A DNA stretch of 64,000 bases from contig NZ_CP109104.1 in NCBI RefSeq assembly GCF_035917675.1, positions 2,046,001-2,110,000 on the forward strand. The letters run 5' to 3'. Positions 16,993 through 26,679 of this stretch are shown here, piece after piece. The notes beneath the pieces were generated by a model, which saw only the letters and a list, made by a program, of their open reading frames with translations, did no database searches and was not told where the DNA came from. The translations under genes and the position numbers were made by a program. Origin of the DNA: Streptomyces sp. NBC_01775. GTDB taxonomy: Bacteria > Actinomycetota > Actinomycetes > Streptomycetales > Streptomycetaceae. Position 1 is the first letter of the stretch, and each line of letters starts with the position of its first letter.

Positions 16993-17376
16993 TCAGCCCG
17001 AGGAGCCGTTGGCGCGGTTCAGGTAGTTGTAAACGGTGAAGCGGCTGACGCCCAGCGCTCCGGCGACCGTCTCCACCCCGTGACGTACGGAGAAGGCACC
17101 CCGGGTCTCCAGAATGCGGACCACCGACTGCTTGGTCTTGCGGTCCAGCTCGGCGAGCGGCACCCCGTGCCGCCGCTCCAGCTCGGCGAGGAGATGGTCC
17201 AGCGAGTCGGACAGATGCGGCAGCCGTACGGCGACCACGTCCTCGCCCTCCCAGGCCAGCACGACATCGTCGCCGCTCGCCTGCTCCGGCGGGACCATCT
17301 CGCCGCCCATCGCGTCCACCAGCGGCTTGACCGCCACGACGAACGGATGCCCTGGCTCGCGCGCGCCGTCCCCCAT
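16993..17376 (-). CDS. DauR-like helix-turn-helix regulator
   Basis: A 127-residue protein. The C-terminal 35 residues are a helix-turn-helix (HGVETVAGALGVSRFTVYNYL) of the DauR/YheO type, and the N-terminal part (VVAVKPLVDAMGGEMV) resembles the PAS-like YheO region in shortened form. It starts within the stop of the thiamine-binding-like gene (ATGA overlap at 17376), so the two are translationally coupled. It lies just upstream of, and in the same direction as, the urate operon, with a 165-base spacer containing the palindrome at 16892; it is a candidate regulator of that operon. Not shown by sequence. Confidence 0.75.
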   Translation of the reverse strand: MGDGAREPGHPFVVAVKPLVDAMGGEMVPPEQASGDDVVLAWEGEDVVAVRLPHLSDSLDHLLAELERRHGVPLAELDRKTKQSVVRILETRGAFSVRHGVETVAGALGVSRFTVYNYLNRANGSSG

Positions 17377-17630
17377 CAGCCCTCGCCCTCCCCGATCACG
17401 TTGACCTGCAAGGATACCCGGGTGGCCCCCGCCTCCAGCGATCTGCGCAGCAGCGCGGAGACCGCGGCGAGCACCTCGTCGGCCGAGCCCTCGGCGGTGT
17501 TGCCGAACGGGCCGACGTCGACGGCCTCCAGCGCCCCCGCCTGGACGACCTCCCGGGCCACGACCGCGTGCGCCGGCGCCTCGTCCAGGTCGAACGGCTC
17601 GGTCGTGAACTCCACTCGCAGTCGCGTCAT
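17376..17630 (-). CDS. Thiamine-binding-like protein (MTH1187/DUF77 family)
   Basis: An 84-residue protein with the compact MTH1187 pattern: an N-terminal strand RVEFTTEPFDLDE, a central VDVGPFGNTAEG, then LLRRSLEAGATRVSLQVNV. Members form tetramers and some bind thiamine or related pyrimidines. It is the first gene of a two-gene unit with the DauR-like regulator. A ligand-sensing role beside a regulator of purine catabolism would make sense but is inference. The name rests on motif resemblance only. Confidence 0.7.
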   Translation of the reverse strand: MTRLRVEFTTEPFDLDEAPAHAVVAREVVQAGALEAVDVGPFGNTAEGSADEVLAAVSALLRRSLEAGATRVSLQVNVIGEGEG

Positions 17631-17753
17631 GGGCCAAGGTTATCGACAGCTTTCGACGACACCGGGTGTCGGTCTCTCCCGCCCACCCCACCCCACCCGG
17701 CCCCAGCCCTCAGCCCGGCCCCAGCCCGCCCCCGCCCGGGTGCGGCGCCGGAC

Positions 17754-18659
17754 TCACCGCAGCTCGTCCACCAGCTCCCGGATGAACTCCGCGCTCTCGG
17801 CCGGCTGGAACGCCTCGGCGCACAGCCGGTCCATGATCAGGGTGTACTGGTCGACCTCTGCCTGCTTGTCGAGGTAGACGGCGCTGGTCAGATGCTCCAG
17901 ATAGACCTTGTCCGGCAGGTCGGGGTCGCCGAAGCGCAAGATCGTGACCGGCGAGCCCGCCGCGGCGGCGGTCACCTCGAACGGCGCGACCTGGAGCGTC
18001 ACATGCGGCAGCTCGATCATCTTGAGCAGATATTCAAGCTGTGCGCGCATCACCTCGGGCCCGCCGAAGGGGCGCCGGACGACGGCCTCGTCCACCACGG
18101 CCCACAGGTGCGGCGGGTCCTCCCTGTTCAGCACGCGCTGCCGGGCCAGGCGCAGCGCCACCAGGCGGGAGATCTTGCGCGTCTCGGTGTTGGGGTATCC
18201 CAGCCGGCTGACGGCGTAGGCGTAATCCTCGGTCTGGAGCAGGCCCGGCAGGAACTGGACCTCGTACGTCCTGATCATCGACGCCGCGTCCTCCAGGCCG
18301 AGGTGCAGCTCGAACCAGTCCTCCAGCACGTCCGAGTACTGGTGCCACCAGCCGGGGGAGTTGGCCTCCCGGGCCAGCGTGAAGAACTCGGCGCGGGCGT
18401 CCGTGGCGTGAATGCCGTAGAGCGTCAGCAGATCGGCGAGGTCGCGCTCCTTGGCGCCGACCTGTCCGCGTTCCAGCCGGGTGATCTTCGCGTGGGAGCC
18501 GCGGATGGTGCGGCCGGCCTCCTCGCGGGTGATCCCGAGATCCTGGCGCAGCCTGCGCAGCTTGACGCCCAGGATGATCCGCAGCGCCGTGGGCCCTGCC
18601 TGCTGCTCCCGTGCGGCCGGGCGTGAGGGAACACCTGACGGCTGCATCATGGCGGGCAT
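17754..18659 (-). CDS. XRE-family regulator with DUF5753 (Scr1-like)
   Basis: A 301-residue regulator with an N-terminal XRE helix-turn-helix (LRRLRQDLGITREEAGRTIRG, then HAKITRLERG) and a long C-terminal DUF5753 domain (EVQFLPGLLQTEDYA; VVDEAVVRRPFGGPEVM; LPHVTLQVAPF). Streptomyces genomes carry dozens, many paired with DUF397 proteins; no DUF397 gene is present here. The ATG at 18659 has GGGAG five bases upstream. It is divergent from a SAM-dependent methyltransferase, a frequent neighbour, with about 250 bases between them. Confidence 0.88.
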   Translation of the reverse strand: MPAMMQPSGVPSRPAAREQQAGPTALRIILGVKLRRLRQDLGITREEAGRTIRGSHAKITRLERGQVGAKERDLADLLTLYGIHATDARAEFFTLAREANSPGWWHQYSDVLEDWFELHLGLEDAASMIRTYEVQFLPGLLQTEDYAYAVSRLGYPNTETRKISRLVALRLARQRVLNREDPPHLWAVVDEAVVRRPFGGPEVMRAQLEYLLKMIELPHVTLQVAPFEVTAAAAGSPVTILRFGDPDLPDKVYLEHLTSAVYLDKQAEVDQYTLIMDRLCAEAFQPAESAEFIRELVDELR

Positions 18660-18912
18660 TACGACTCCCGAGGGTGACTGGGCGGTCACATCAGTGTGGC
18701 ACCGGCGTACCGGTCCGGTACAGGTACCCGGAGAATATGCTCGGGCGCGAGCCCGCCGACGGCGAGGAACAGCTCTTGCCCATCCGGTGCAAACAGCGCA
18801 ACCAGCCTTCCGGACACGGCAGTTACCGGCGCAGTATGTAGGGGCCCCGCACACGGAGAGCAACTACGATTCCGCGCACCAGCGGGTGACCACCTGACGA
18901 AGGGGCGCACAA

Positions 18913-19806
18913 ATGGACCGGAAAGAGCGGCAGCAAAGGCGCGCGGTCAACCCGCCCGAGAGCGAGCGTGACCTGGGCCTGGACCGGCATCACTCCGCCC
19001 GGATCTACGATTATTTCCTCGGCGGCAGGACCAATTTCCCACCGGACCGGGAGGTCGCCGAGAAGCTGCTGGCCGCCTTCCCGGGCTTCCGTATCGCCGC
19101 GCGCACCAACCGCGCCTTCATGCATCGCGCCGCCCGGTATCTGGCCGACCGGGGCGTGCACCAGTTCCTGGACATCGGCACCGGCATCCCCACCAGCCCG
19201 AATCTGCACGAGGTGGTCCAGGCGCTGGTGCCGAGCGCGCGGGTCGTCTACGCGGACAACGATCCGATCGTCCTCGCCCATGCCCGCGCCCTGCTGACGG
19301 GTTCGCCCGAAGGACGAACGGCCTACGTCGACGCGGACATCACCGAGCCCGCGAGCATTCTCGGCTCGCAGCAGGTCAAGGACACCCTGGACATGTCGCG
19401 CCCGATCGCGCTGTGCGTGGTGGGGCTGCTGCACTACATCACCGACGAGCACGACGCGCACGGCATCATGCGCCGCCTCGTGAGCGCCATGCCGTCCGGC
19501 TCGTACGTCGTCGTCTCTCATTGCACACCGGACTTCGCGCCGGAGCAGTGGGAGGAGGCCATCAACGTCTACCGCGCCGACGGCGGCGACGCGCAGGTGC
19601 GCTCGCGTGACGAGTTCGCCCGCTTCTTCGAGGGCCTGGAGCTGGTGGAGCCCGGCATCGAGGTGCCCCATCGCTGGCACCCGGATCTGGGCACCACCGA
19701 CGTCAGGACCATCGCGGACACCAGAGAGGCCGGGGAGCACGGGGAGTCCGGAGACACGACCGACGCCCTCGTGAGCGTATGGGCGGGTGTCGCACTGAAG
19801 CCATAG
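18913..19806 (+). CDS. SAM-dependent methyltransferase (DUF574 type)
   Basis: A 297-residue protein with the DUF574/Methyltransf_19 hallmarks: the N-terminal ARIYDYFLGGRTNF motif, the SAM-binding FLDIGTGIPT, then VVYADNDPIVLAHA and CVVGLLHYI. This family is large in Streptomyces and its substrates are unknown. The ATG at 18913 is the first in frame after the divergent spacer. A strong terminator follows at 19876. Confidence 0.9.
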   Translation: MDRKERQQRRAVNPPESERDLGLDRHHSARIYDYFLGGRTNFPPDREVAEKLLAAFPGFRIAARTNRAFMHRAARYLADRGVHQFLDIGTGIPTSPNLHEVVQALVPSARVVYADNDPIVLAHARALLTGSPEGRTAYVDADITEPASILGSQQVKDTLDMSRPIALCVVGLLHYITDEHDAHGIMRRLVSAMPSGSYVVVSHCTPDFAPEQWEEAINVYRADGGDAQVRSRDEFARFFEGLELVEPGIEVPHRWHPDLGTTDVRTIADTREAGEHGESGDTTDALVSVWAGVALKP

Positions 19807-19875
19807 GGGCGCGCGGCGCCCCCAGGGGCGCGTGCTCACCCCTGCACCTCCCCGCGCCCTCCCCCTCCCGGCCCC

Positions 19876-19917
19876 GGCCCCAGGTTCCGTCGGATTCGAC
19901 GGAACCCGGGGCCTTTC
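19876..19917 (+). terminator. Strong intrinsic terminator after the methyltransferase
   Basis: A 17-bp stem (19876-19892 pairing with 19897-19913, one mismatch) with a GATT loop, followed by TTTCGTG. The position, 70 bases after the stop, fits termination of the methyltransferase transcript before the hyi promoter. Confidence 0.75.
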
Positions 19918-19941
19918 GTGTGCGCGGTCGCACGGAGGCCC

Positions 19942-20008
19942 TTGACAGCCTCCCCGCACCGATAGCACTCTTCCATTGAGCAGAATCTCAATTCCACAAT
20001 ACGAAATT
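19942..20008 (+). promoter_or_regulatory. Promoter/operator region of the hyi-glxR-gcl operon
   Basis: TTGACA at 19942-19947 with TAGCAC 15 bases on makes a plausible vegetative promoter. Just downstream are ATTGAG-N6-CTCAAT (19975-19992) and an AATTCC...GAAATT imperfect palindrome (19990-20008) that resembles IclR-family sites. In E. coli the orthologous operon is repressed by the IclR-family protein AllR; an AllR-type repressor here is inferred. Confidence 0.45.
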
Positions 20009-20096
20009 ACTTTCGCTCCTCGCTCTTGCCCTTGTCCCTTGCCTCTTGCCCCTTGTCCCTTGCCCCCGGATCCCCACGGAAGGGAGTGCGGTCGTC

Positions 20097-20915
20097 GTGG
20101 CCTCCCCGCACCGGTTCACCGTCAACGCCTCGATCCTCTTCACCGAGCTGCCCCTGCTGGAACGCCCCGCCGCCGTGGCCGCGGCCGGCTTCGACAAGAT
20201 CGAGCTGTGGTGGCCCTGGATCGAGTCACCCGTGCCCGAGCACTCCGAACTCGACGCGCTGCGCGACGCCTTGGAGGACGCGGGGGTCCAGCTCACCGGC
20301 CTCAACTTCTACGCGGGCCGGCTGCCCGGCCCGGACCGTGGCGCGCTGTCGGTCCCCGGCCGGGAGTCGGAGAAGTTCCGCGCGAACGTGAACGTCGCCG
20401 CCGACTTCGCCCGCTCCGTGGGCTGCCGCGCGCTCAACGCCCTGTACGGCAATCGCGTGGAGGGCGTCTCCCCGCAGGAGCAGGACGCGCTCGCGCTGGA
20501 GAACCTCGAACTGGCGGCCCACGCCGCCGAGCGTGCCGGGGCCGTGCTGCTCATCGAGGCACTCAACGCGCAGGAGTCCCCGAAGTGCCCGATCGTGAGC
20601 GCGCCGCGCGCGATCGAGGTGGTCGACGCGGTGAACGCGGCGACCGGGCTCGACAACGCACGCTTCCTCATGGACCTGTACCACCTGTCCATGAACGGCG
20701 AGGACCTGCCGTCCGTCATCGACACCCACGTCTCGAAGACGGCGCACGTACAGATCGCCGACAACCCCGGGCGCGGGGCACCGGGCACGGGCGGCCTCGA
20801 CTTCGACGACCTCTTCAGCCGTCTGGACAAGGCAGGCTACGAGGGCGTGATCGGGCTGGAGTACAAGCCCGGCGACCAGGGCAGCGCAGCCTCCTTCGGC
20901 TGGCTCGACAAGTAG
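20097..20915 (+). CDS. hyi: Hydroxypyruvate isomerase (TIM-barrel)
   Basis: A 272-residue xylose-isomerase-like TIM barrel converting hydroxypyruvate to tartronate semialdehyde. Family features: FDKIELWWPW near residue 32, LTGLNFYAGRLPGPDRG, RALNALYGNR, LLIEALNAQESP with a metal-binding Glu, FLMDLYHL with Asp, and GLEYKP at the end. The GTG at 20097 was chosen for its upstream GGGAG and because family N-termini start just before the first strand. First gene of a three-gene glyoxylate operon. Confidence 0.92.
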   Translation: MASPHRFTVNASILFTELPLLERPAAVAAAGFDKIELWWPWIESPVPEHSELDALRDALEDAGVQLTGLNFYAGRLPGPDRGALSVPGRESEKFRANVNVAADFARSVGCRALNALYGNRVEGVSPQEQDALALENLELAAHAAERAGAVLLIEALNAQESPKCPIVSAPRAIEVVDAVNAATGLDNARFLMDLYHLSMNGEDLPSVIDTHVSKTAHVQIADNPGRGAPGTGGLDFDDLFSRLDKAGYEGVIGLEYKPGDQGSAASFGWLDK

Positions 20916-20978
20916 CCGGCCCCGGCGCCCCTTCCCCTGCGTCCCGCGCCACGCGACATCCCAGCATGGAAGGCAGTC

Positions 20979-21887
20979 ATGGCACACACCCCCGACAACA
21001 CCCGCATCGCCTTCATCGGACTCGGCATCATGGGCGCGCCCATGGCACGCAATCTGCTGAAGGCGGGCTACGACGTCACCGCGTACACCCGGGACACCGG
21101 CAAGACCGAGGCGTTCGTGAAGGACGGCGGCAAGGGCGCCTCTTCCGTCGCCGAGGCGGTCAGGGGCGCGAACGTCGTCATCACGATGGTTCCGGCCTCC
21201 CCGCAGGTGGAGGAGGTCGTCCTCGGCGAGGGCGGCGTCCTGGACAACCTCGCCGAGGGCGGCACCGTCATCGACATGTCCTCGATCACCCCGCAGACCT
21301 CGACCGAGGTCGCCGAGGCCGCGAAGGCCAAGGAGATCAAGGCACTTGACGCCCCGGTGTCCGGTGGCGAGGCCGGTGCGATCGAGGCGGCGCTGTCCAT
21401 CATGGTCGGCGGTGACCAGGAGACCTTCGACGCGGCGAAGCCCGTCTTCGAGGCGCTCGGCAAGACGGTCGTGCTGTGCGGCCCGGCCGGCTCCGGCCAG
21501 ACCGTGAAGGCCGCCAACCAGCTCATCGTCGCCGTCAACATCCAGGCCGTGGCCGAGGCCGTGGTCTTCCTGGAGAAGTCCGGCGTGGACCTGACGGCCG
21601 CGCTGGACGTGCTCAACGGCGGTCTGGCGGGCTCGACCGTGCTCACCCGCAAGAAGGAGAGCATCCTCGCGGGCAACTACAAGCCCGGCTTCAAGATCGA
21701 CCTGCACCACAAGGACATGGGCATCGTCACCGACGCGGCCCGCTCGGTCGGCGCTGCCGTACCCGCCGGTGCGCTGGTCGCCCAGCTCGTCGCCGCGCTG
21801 CGCCAGCAGGGCGACGGCCGCCTCGACCACTCCGCGCTGGTGCGCGGCGTCAAGCGGCTGTCGGGCGAGAGCCCCGACGGCACCTGA
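20979..21887 (+). CDS. glxR: 2-hydroxy-3-oxopropionate (tartronate semialdehyde) reductase
   Basis: A 302-residue beta-hydroxyacid dehydrogenase reducing tartronate semialdehyde to D-glycerate. GLGIMGAPMARNLL is the cofactor motif, DAPVSGGEAGA the substrate-binding motif and GQTVKAANQL holds the catalytic lysine. It lies 63 bases after hyi with its own ribosome-binding region and precedes gcl. Together these enzymes convert two glyoxylate to glycerate, the end of allantoin catabolism. Confidence 0.94.
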   Translation: MAHTPDNTRIAFIGLGIMGAPMARNLLKAGYDVTAYTRDTGKTEAFVKDGGKGASSVAEAVRGANVVITMVPASPQVEEVVLGEGGVLDNLAEGGTVIDMSSITPQTSTEVAEAAKAKEIKALDAPVSGGEAGAIEAALSIMVGGDQETFDAAKPVFEALGKTVVLCGPAGSGQTVKAANQLIVAVNIQAVAEAVVFLEKSGVDLTAALDVLNGGLAGSTVLTRKKESILAGNYKPGFKIDLHHKDMGIVTDAARSVGAAVPAGALVAQLVAALRQQGDGRLDHSALVRGVKRLSGESPDGT

Positions 21888-22007
21888 GAGCCAGGCCCAC
21901 GAGGCCCCGCAGCCTCACCACAGACTCCGGACGGCGGCGCCGACACTGTCCTGTCGCGCCCAGGCGCCGCCGTCCGGACACCACCTGCACCGAACCAGGA
22001 GAGTGCG

Positions 22008-23786
<1,779 letters not shown>

Positions 23787-24121
23787 GAGGCTCCCCACCC
23801 CCGCCCTTTCGCCGTTTCCAGCAAGGGAGGGCGCCCCGCATACCCCCATTGCCGTCCTCAATCGCCGGACGGGCTGGGATGGGGCGAGGTGGGCCCCGGC
23901 CGCAGGCACAGACGTCGCTCGCGCTCGTCCTCAATCGCCGGACGGGCTCAATCGAGCCCTCAATAGCCGAACAGACTTGTTGCCCGGGGGGTCCTAGGGG
24001 GCGGAGCCCTCTAGCGGGGGGCTGTTGGGTGGGGGTCCCCCCGGACGGAGTCTGGGGGAGGAGCCGCCCCAACGCCCGGCCGGCGAGGCCAAGGGGAAAG
24101 GGGCGAAGCCCCAGAAGGCCT
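23787..24121. repeat. Intergenic cluster of Streptomyces-type dispersed repeats
   Basis: No gene is seen between gcl and about 24370. TCAATCGCCGGACGGGCT occurs at 23858-23875 and again at 23931-23948, each preceded by CGTCC, with a degenerate third copy at 23957-23978. Then come several GC-rich snap-back units (for example GGGGTCCCCC around 24036 and GGGGCGAAGCCCC around 24100). I recognise the CGCCGGACGGGCT unit as a common Streptomyces intergenic element. Confidence 0.6.
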
Positions 24122-24188
24122 TCAACAAACTGTTGACACCCCCACAAGCCCCTCCCTAAGCCCCGCAATGCGGAAACAATATTCCGCA
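24122..24188 (+). promoter_or_regulatory. Orphan promoter-like region with two palindromes
   Basis: TCAACA-N3-TGTTGA (24122-24136) repeats the arms found upstream of uraD. Next, CCGCA-A-TGCGG overlaps TGCGGAA-N6-TTCCGCA (24169-24188), the TTCCGC/GCGGAA pattern of IclR-family operators. Forty bases on, AGGAAGG precedes an ATG at 24219. The frame from there is only about 45 codons, so the promoter now serves a truncated gene or nothing. Confidence 0.4.
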
Positions 24189-24218
24189 AGCCACACAGGC
24201 CCGCAGGAAGGTCCACCA

Positions 24219-24353
24219 ATGCCGGAGCCCACGCTGACCATCGAGCCGGGCGCCCCCAAGACCGCGCGCGGGGCGATTGGGAGGTCACCCGCCGCGCGCC
24301 CCCGTGCGGACCGGTCCAAGATGAGGGGTGGCCGGCCCGCACGGGGGCTTTGA
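24219..24353 (+). pseudogene. Short ORF, possible remnant of a truncated gene
   Basis: ATG at 24219 follows GCAGGAAGG at about eight bases. The first residues, MPEPTLTIEPGAP, resemble N-termini of some actinobacterial catalases, but the similarity ends there and the remaining 30 residues are Arg/Ala-rich with no recognisable domain. It ends inside a hairpin (stem CCCCCGTGCGG near 24300 with CCGCACGGGGG near 24340). Reading it as a deletion remnant is weak inference; it may equally be non-coding. Confidence 0.2.
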
Positions 24354-24369
24354 TTCACGGGCGTCGCGA

Positions 24370-24690
24370 CTACAGAAGTTCTCCCTCCAACCGCAGGACA
24401 CCTGCTGATCGCTTCATGGAATCGGCGACGTCCGCAAGCCTTTGGAGCGCCACGTCCACCCAGCCGACACCAGACCCCGGAACCTTTTCCCCTCCTGCGT
24501 ACAGGACCTTCACGGCGCGCACTATCTCCAGGATCCACCATTCATCGCGAATCCTGTCACGATACTCCGGCCTGGAAACAGAATCGGCAATGGACTCTAC
24601 GTCGTCGACCAGTCCACCCAGCGACAACGCCCCTCCCCTATATGAATTCAGGGATTTCAGGAGAACATCTGCGTATTCTTCATCCTGCAT
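24370..24690 (-). CDS. Hypothetical protein
   Basis: A 106-residue acidic, mostly helical protein (MQDEEYADVLLKSLNSYRG at the start; IRDEWWILEIVRAVKVLYAGG; VDVALQRLADVADSMKRSAG). No family recognised. The composition (many Asp/Glu, Trp pair, few Lys) resembles small immunity or adaptor proteins, but no toxin gene is adjacent. The ATG at 24690 has GAGGG six bases upstream. Codon choice is less GC-extreme than in neighbours (ATA, AAT, TCT are used), hinting at acquired DNA. Confidence 0.6.
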   Translation of the reverse strand: MQDEEYADVLLKSLNSYRGGALSLGGLVDDVESIADSVSRPEYRDRIRDEWWILEIVRAVKVLYAGGEKVPGSGVGWVDVALQRLADVADSMKRSAGVLRLEGELL

Positions 24691-24738
24691 GAGGTCCCTC
24701 ACTGCTACTGCTTGATTGTTTCGAAGCCAACATTCGGC

Positions 24739-24808
24739 GCCCCCTGCCCGACGCCACCGTGCTGCCGCTCGCGGGGGAAGCGGCAGCACGGTGGCACCGG
24801 ACAGGGGC
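24739..24808. repeat. Long inverted repeat (hairpin)
   Basis: About 30-base arms (24739-24769 and 24780-24808) pair with few mismatches around a 10-base loop; the inner core CACCGTGCTGCCGCT is perfectly matched by AGCGGCAGCACGGTG. It lies 49 bases upstream of the hypothetical gene's start. It could be a terminator for an older neighbour or a small mobile/REP-like element. Confidence 0.55.
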
Positions 24809-25672
24809 CGGGAGATCAGCCCGTGGTGGCATCTTCATGGACCTCCGGGGGTCACCCAAACCTCCAGTCCACTGCATGCCGACATGTTTAGCAACGAGTT
24901 TCGCGGCGCATCTTAAAGACGCCTTAATTGATCCCTAAACAAGGTTCATGGGACTACCACTCGGGATTTCCAAGACCTGGGACAGTGTCCTACATGGGCT
25001 TTCACGAGGATTCAACCCCCGGCGCGTGATCAAGGTCACATGCAACCTATTTCGGCGCCCGTTTTCCCTTTCTGGTGACCGCTATTGGGGATTTGACGTC
25101 GACGAGGAGTCGACTGGAAGACGGCGCTCCGCAGGCACGACATGAGGCTGACCTGCCGAGACTCGCGCCTTTCGATACGCAGAATGGGAAGGCTGATTTC
25201 GATGCGCCATGACCGTTTCGCACGCTTGCCTGCCTGGTATTGACCGGACCTCGCGGTATCACCACTCCGTAGCGCAGTCGTGCGGTTACTGGAAGCGCGA
25301 CGAAAAGAGGGAGCGCACGCGGGATCGCGGATGGCGCGTCACAGCGCATGGCGGTGAGGGCCGCATCGCCCGCCGAAGTCTTCCGCAGCCGAGCTGCGCC
25401 GCTGATCTCCCGGCAGCCCCAGTACCTCCAGTACCTCCAACGCGCGTACAGCGCCTCGGTCTTGCCGTCCCTGTCCCCGTCCCCGTCCAGCGGGTTCACC
25501 AGGGGCGAGACCTGTTCCTCCGGCCGGTGGGAGAGGAGTTCGTCATGGATGAGGGGGCGGTCGGTCCGTGTCCGCTGGATCGACACAGCGTGCGCCTCTT
25601 CGTAAAAGACGACTCATCGGGGACGATTGGGGGATCGTGACCGTCCGTTGAACCGTGCCAGGAGCCGAAGCG
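24809..25672. other. Gene-free stretch of lower GC
   Basis: No convincing gene. The first 400 bases are visibly AT-richer than the rest of the window (for example around 24890-24990) and every frame is short or has unnatural composition. Short simple repeats occur at 25420-25440 (CAGTACCTC twice) and 25465-25490 (GTCCCCGTCC). Probably degraded or inserted DNA; the promoter of the gene at 25673 lies at its right end. Confidence 0.4.
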
Positions 25673-26446
25673 ATGGCTGAGAGTGTGCTTGTGCGCTGTC
25701 CCGTCTGCCGTCGTGAACACCGATACACAGCGCCCGTTTACCCCTGTGGGTGCGGGGCGCCGGTCGCGCTGCCGGTGGTGGGCTCCAGTACGCCGGTGCA
25801 GGTGCGGCACCGGACGTGGGCCGGTTCGTGGGTGTCGGCGCGGTGTCCTGCCTGCGGCAAGGTGGAGGAGTGGCCGCAGCCCGAACTGGGGTGTGACTGC
25901 GGGACGGTGCTGCGGGTGCCTGTCCAACGGACGCGCCCGGGGAGTGTCAACGGGCCGGCGTCGGGCTCGGGCCCCAACTCCGTTTCCGGCCCGGACTCCG
26001 GCTCCGGCTCCGGCCCCGGTCAGCCGCCCGCGTCCGCTGTCCGCCCGGCCGCCACTCCCGTGCCCCGCCCCGCGTTCCGGCCCGTCACGATCCGTACCGC
26101 GCAGGACGCGAAAACGGCTGCCGCGCAGTACCTGCGGTGGCTCGGCTTCGCGGACATCCGTGTCGCCGAGCGGACGCCCGCTTCCGGGATCGACCTGCGC
26201 GGGCCGGGGATCGTCGCCCACGTCGACCCGACGACCTCGCCCGCCTCGCTGCGGGACATCGAGACGCTGTGGCTGAACGGGCTCAACGACTCGGCCGTCG
26301 CCGTCTCCTTCTCCCTCGCGGGTTACGCCCGCGACGCCCGGTACCGCGCGGACGAACTGACCCTGCCCCTGTTCGTGCTGGACCTGACGGGCACCCCCAA
26401 GGCCGTGAACGACCCCGCAGACGTGCTGATCCGTACGACGAGGTAG
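25673..26446 (+). CDS. Zinc-ribbon protein with degenerate Mrr-like endonuclease domain
   Basis: A 257-residue protein. Two zinc-ribbon knuckle sets lead (Cys9/12/25/27 and Cys58/61/74/76), then a Ser/Gly/Pro linker (about 88-135) and a C-terminal Mrr-like restriction-endonuclease fold: AAAQYLRWLGF, SGIDLRGPGIVAHV, then SFSLAGYARDARYRADELTLPLFVLDL. Canonical Mrr enzymes have D...Q-x-K; here Asp174 is kept but the Q-x-K positions read His183-Val-Asp185, so the catalytic lysine appears to be missing. It may bind DNA without cutting. ATG at 25673 has GGAG eight bases upstream. Confidence 0.75.
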   Translation: MAESVLVRCPVCRREHRYTAPVYPCGCGAPVALPVVGSSTPVQVRHRTWAGSWVSARCPACGKVEEWPQPELGCDCGTVLRVPVQRTRPGSVNGPASGSGPNSVSGPDSGSGSGPGQPPASAVRPAATPVPRPAFRPVTIRTAQDAKTAAAQYLRWLGFADIRVAERTPASGIDLRGPGIVAHVDPTTSPASLRDIETLWLNGLNDSAVAVSFSLAGYARDARYRADELTLPLFVLDLTGTPKAVNDPADVLIRTTR

Positions 26447-26521
26447 GAGCCGCCCCCGCTCGGGCATCCGCATCCCGGCATCGGCGGCGAATGCTGCCGC
26501 CTTACACGGTGATCGCCGATC

Positions 26522-26543
26522 GCCGCCTGTGCACACAGGCGGC
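26522..26543. terminator. Bidirectional hairpin between convergent genes
   Basis: GCCGCCTGTG and CACAGGCGGC (26522-26531, 26534-26543) form a perfect 10-bp stem with a CA loop, between the convergent Mrr-like and GNAT genes. There is no U-run on either side. The following 100 bases are CCCCAGCCTCC-type simple sequence. Confidence 0.5.
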
Positions 26544-26679
26544 ACGAACGCTCGCGGTCCCCCCAGCCTCCCCAGCCTCCCCGGCTCCCCGGCTCCCCGG
26601 GACAGGAGGACCCCCGCCGTGCCGCCGGCCGCTGGCAGGCCGGCTGAAGACGGGCTCTGGCGCTACGGGAATCAGGCAC

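Noticed and set aside
24995..25035. Possible tRNA T-arm (GGGGGTTGAATCC on the minus strand) as an attachment-site relic
   Set aside because: One base short of the TTCGAAT loop and no cloverleaf partner sequences around it.
25047..25586. A 179-codon minus-strand frame in the low-GC gap
   Set aside because: Composition jumps along its length, no ribosome-binding site, no similarity to any family I know.
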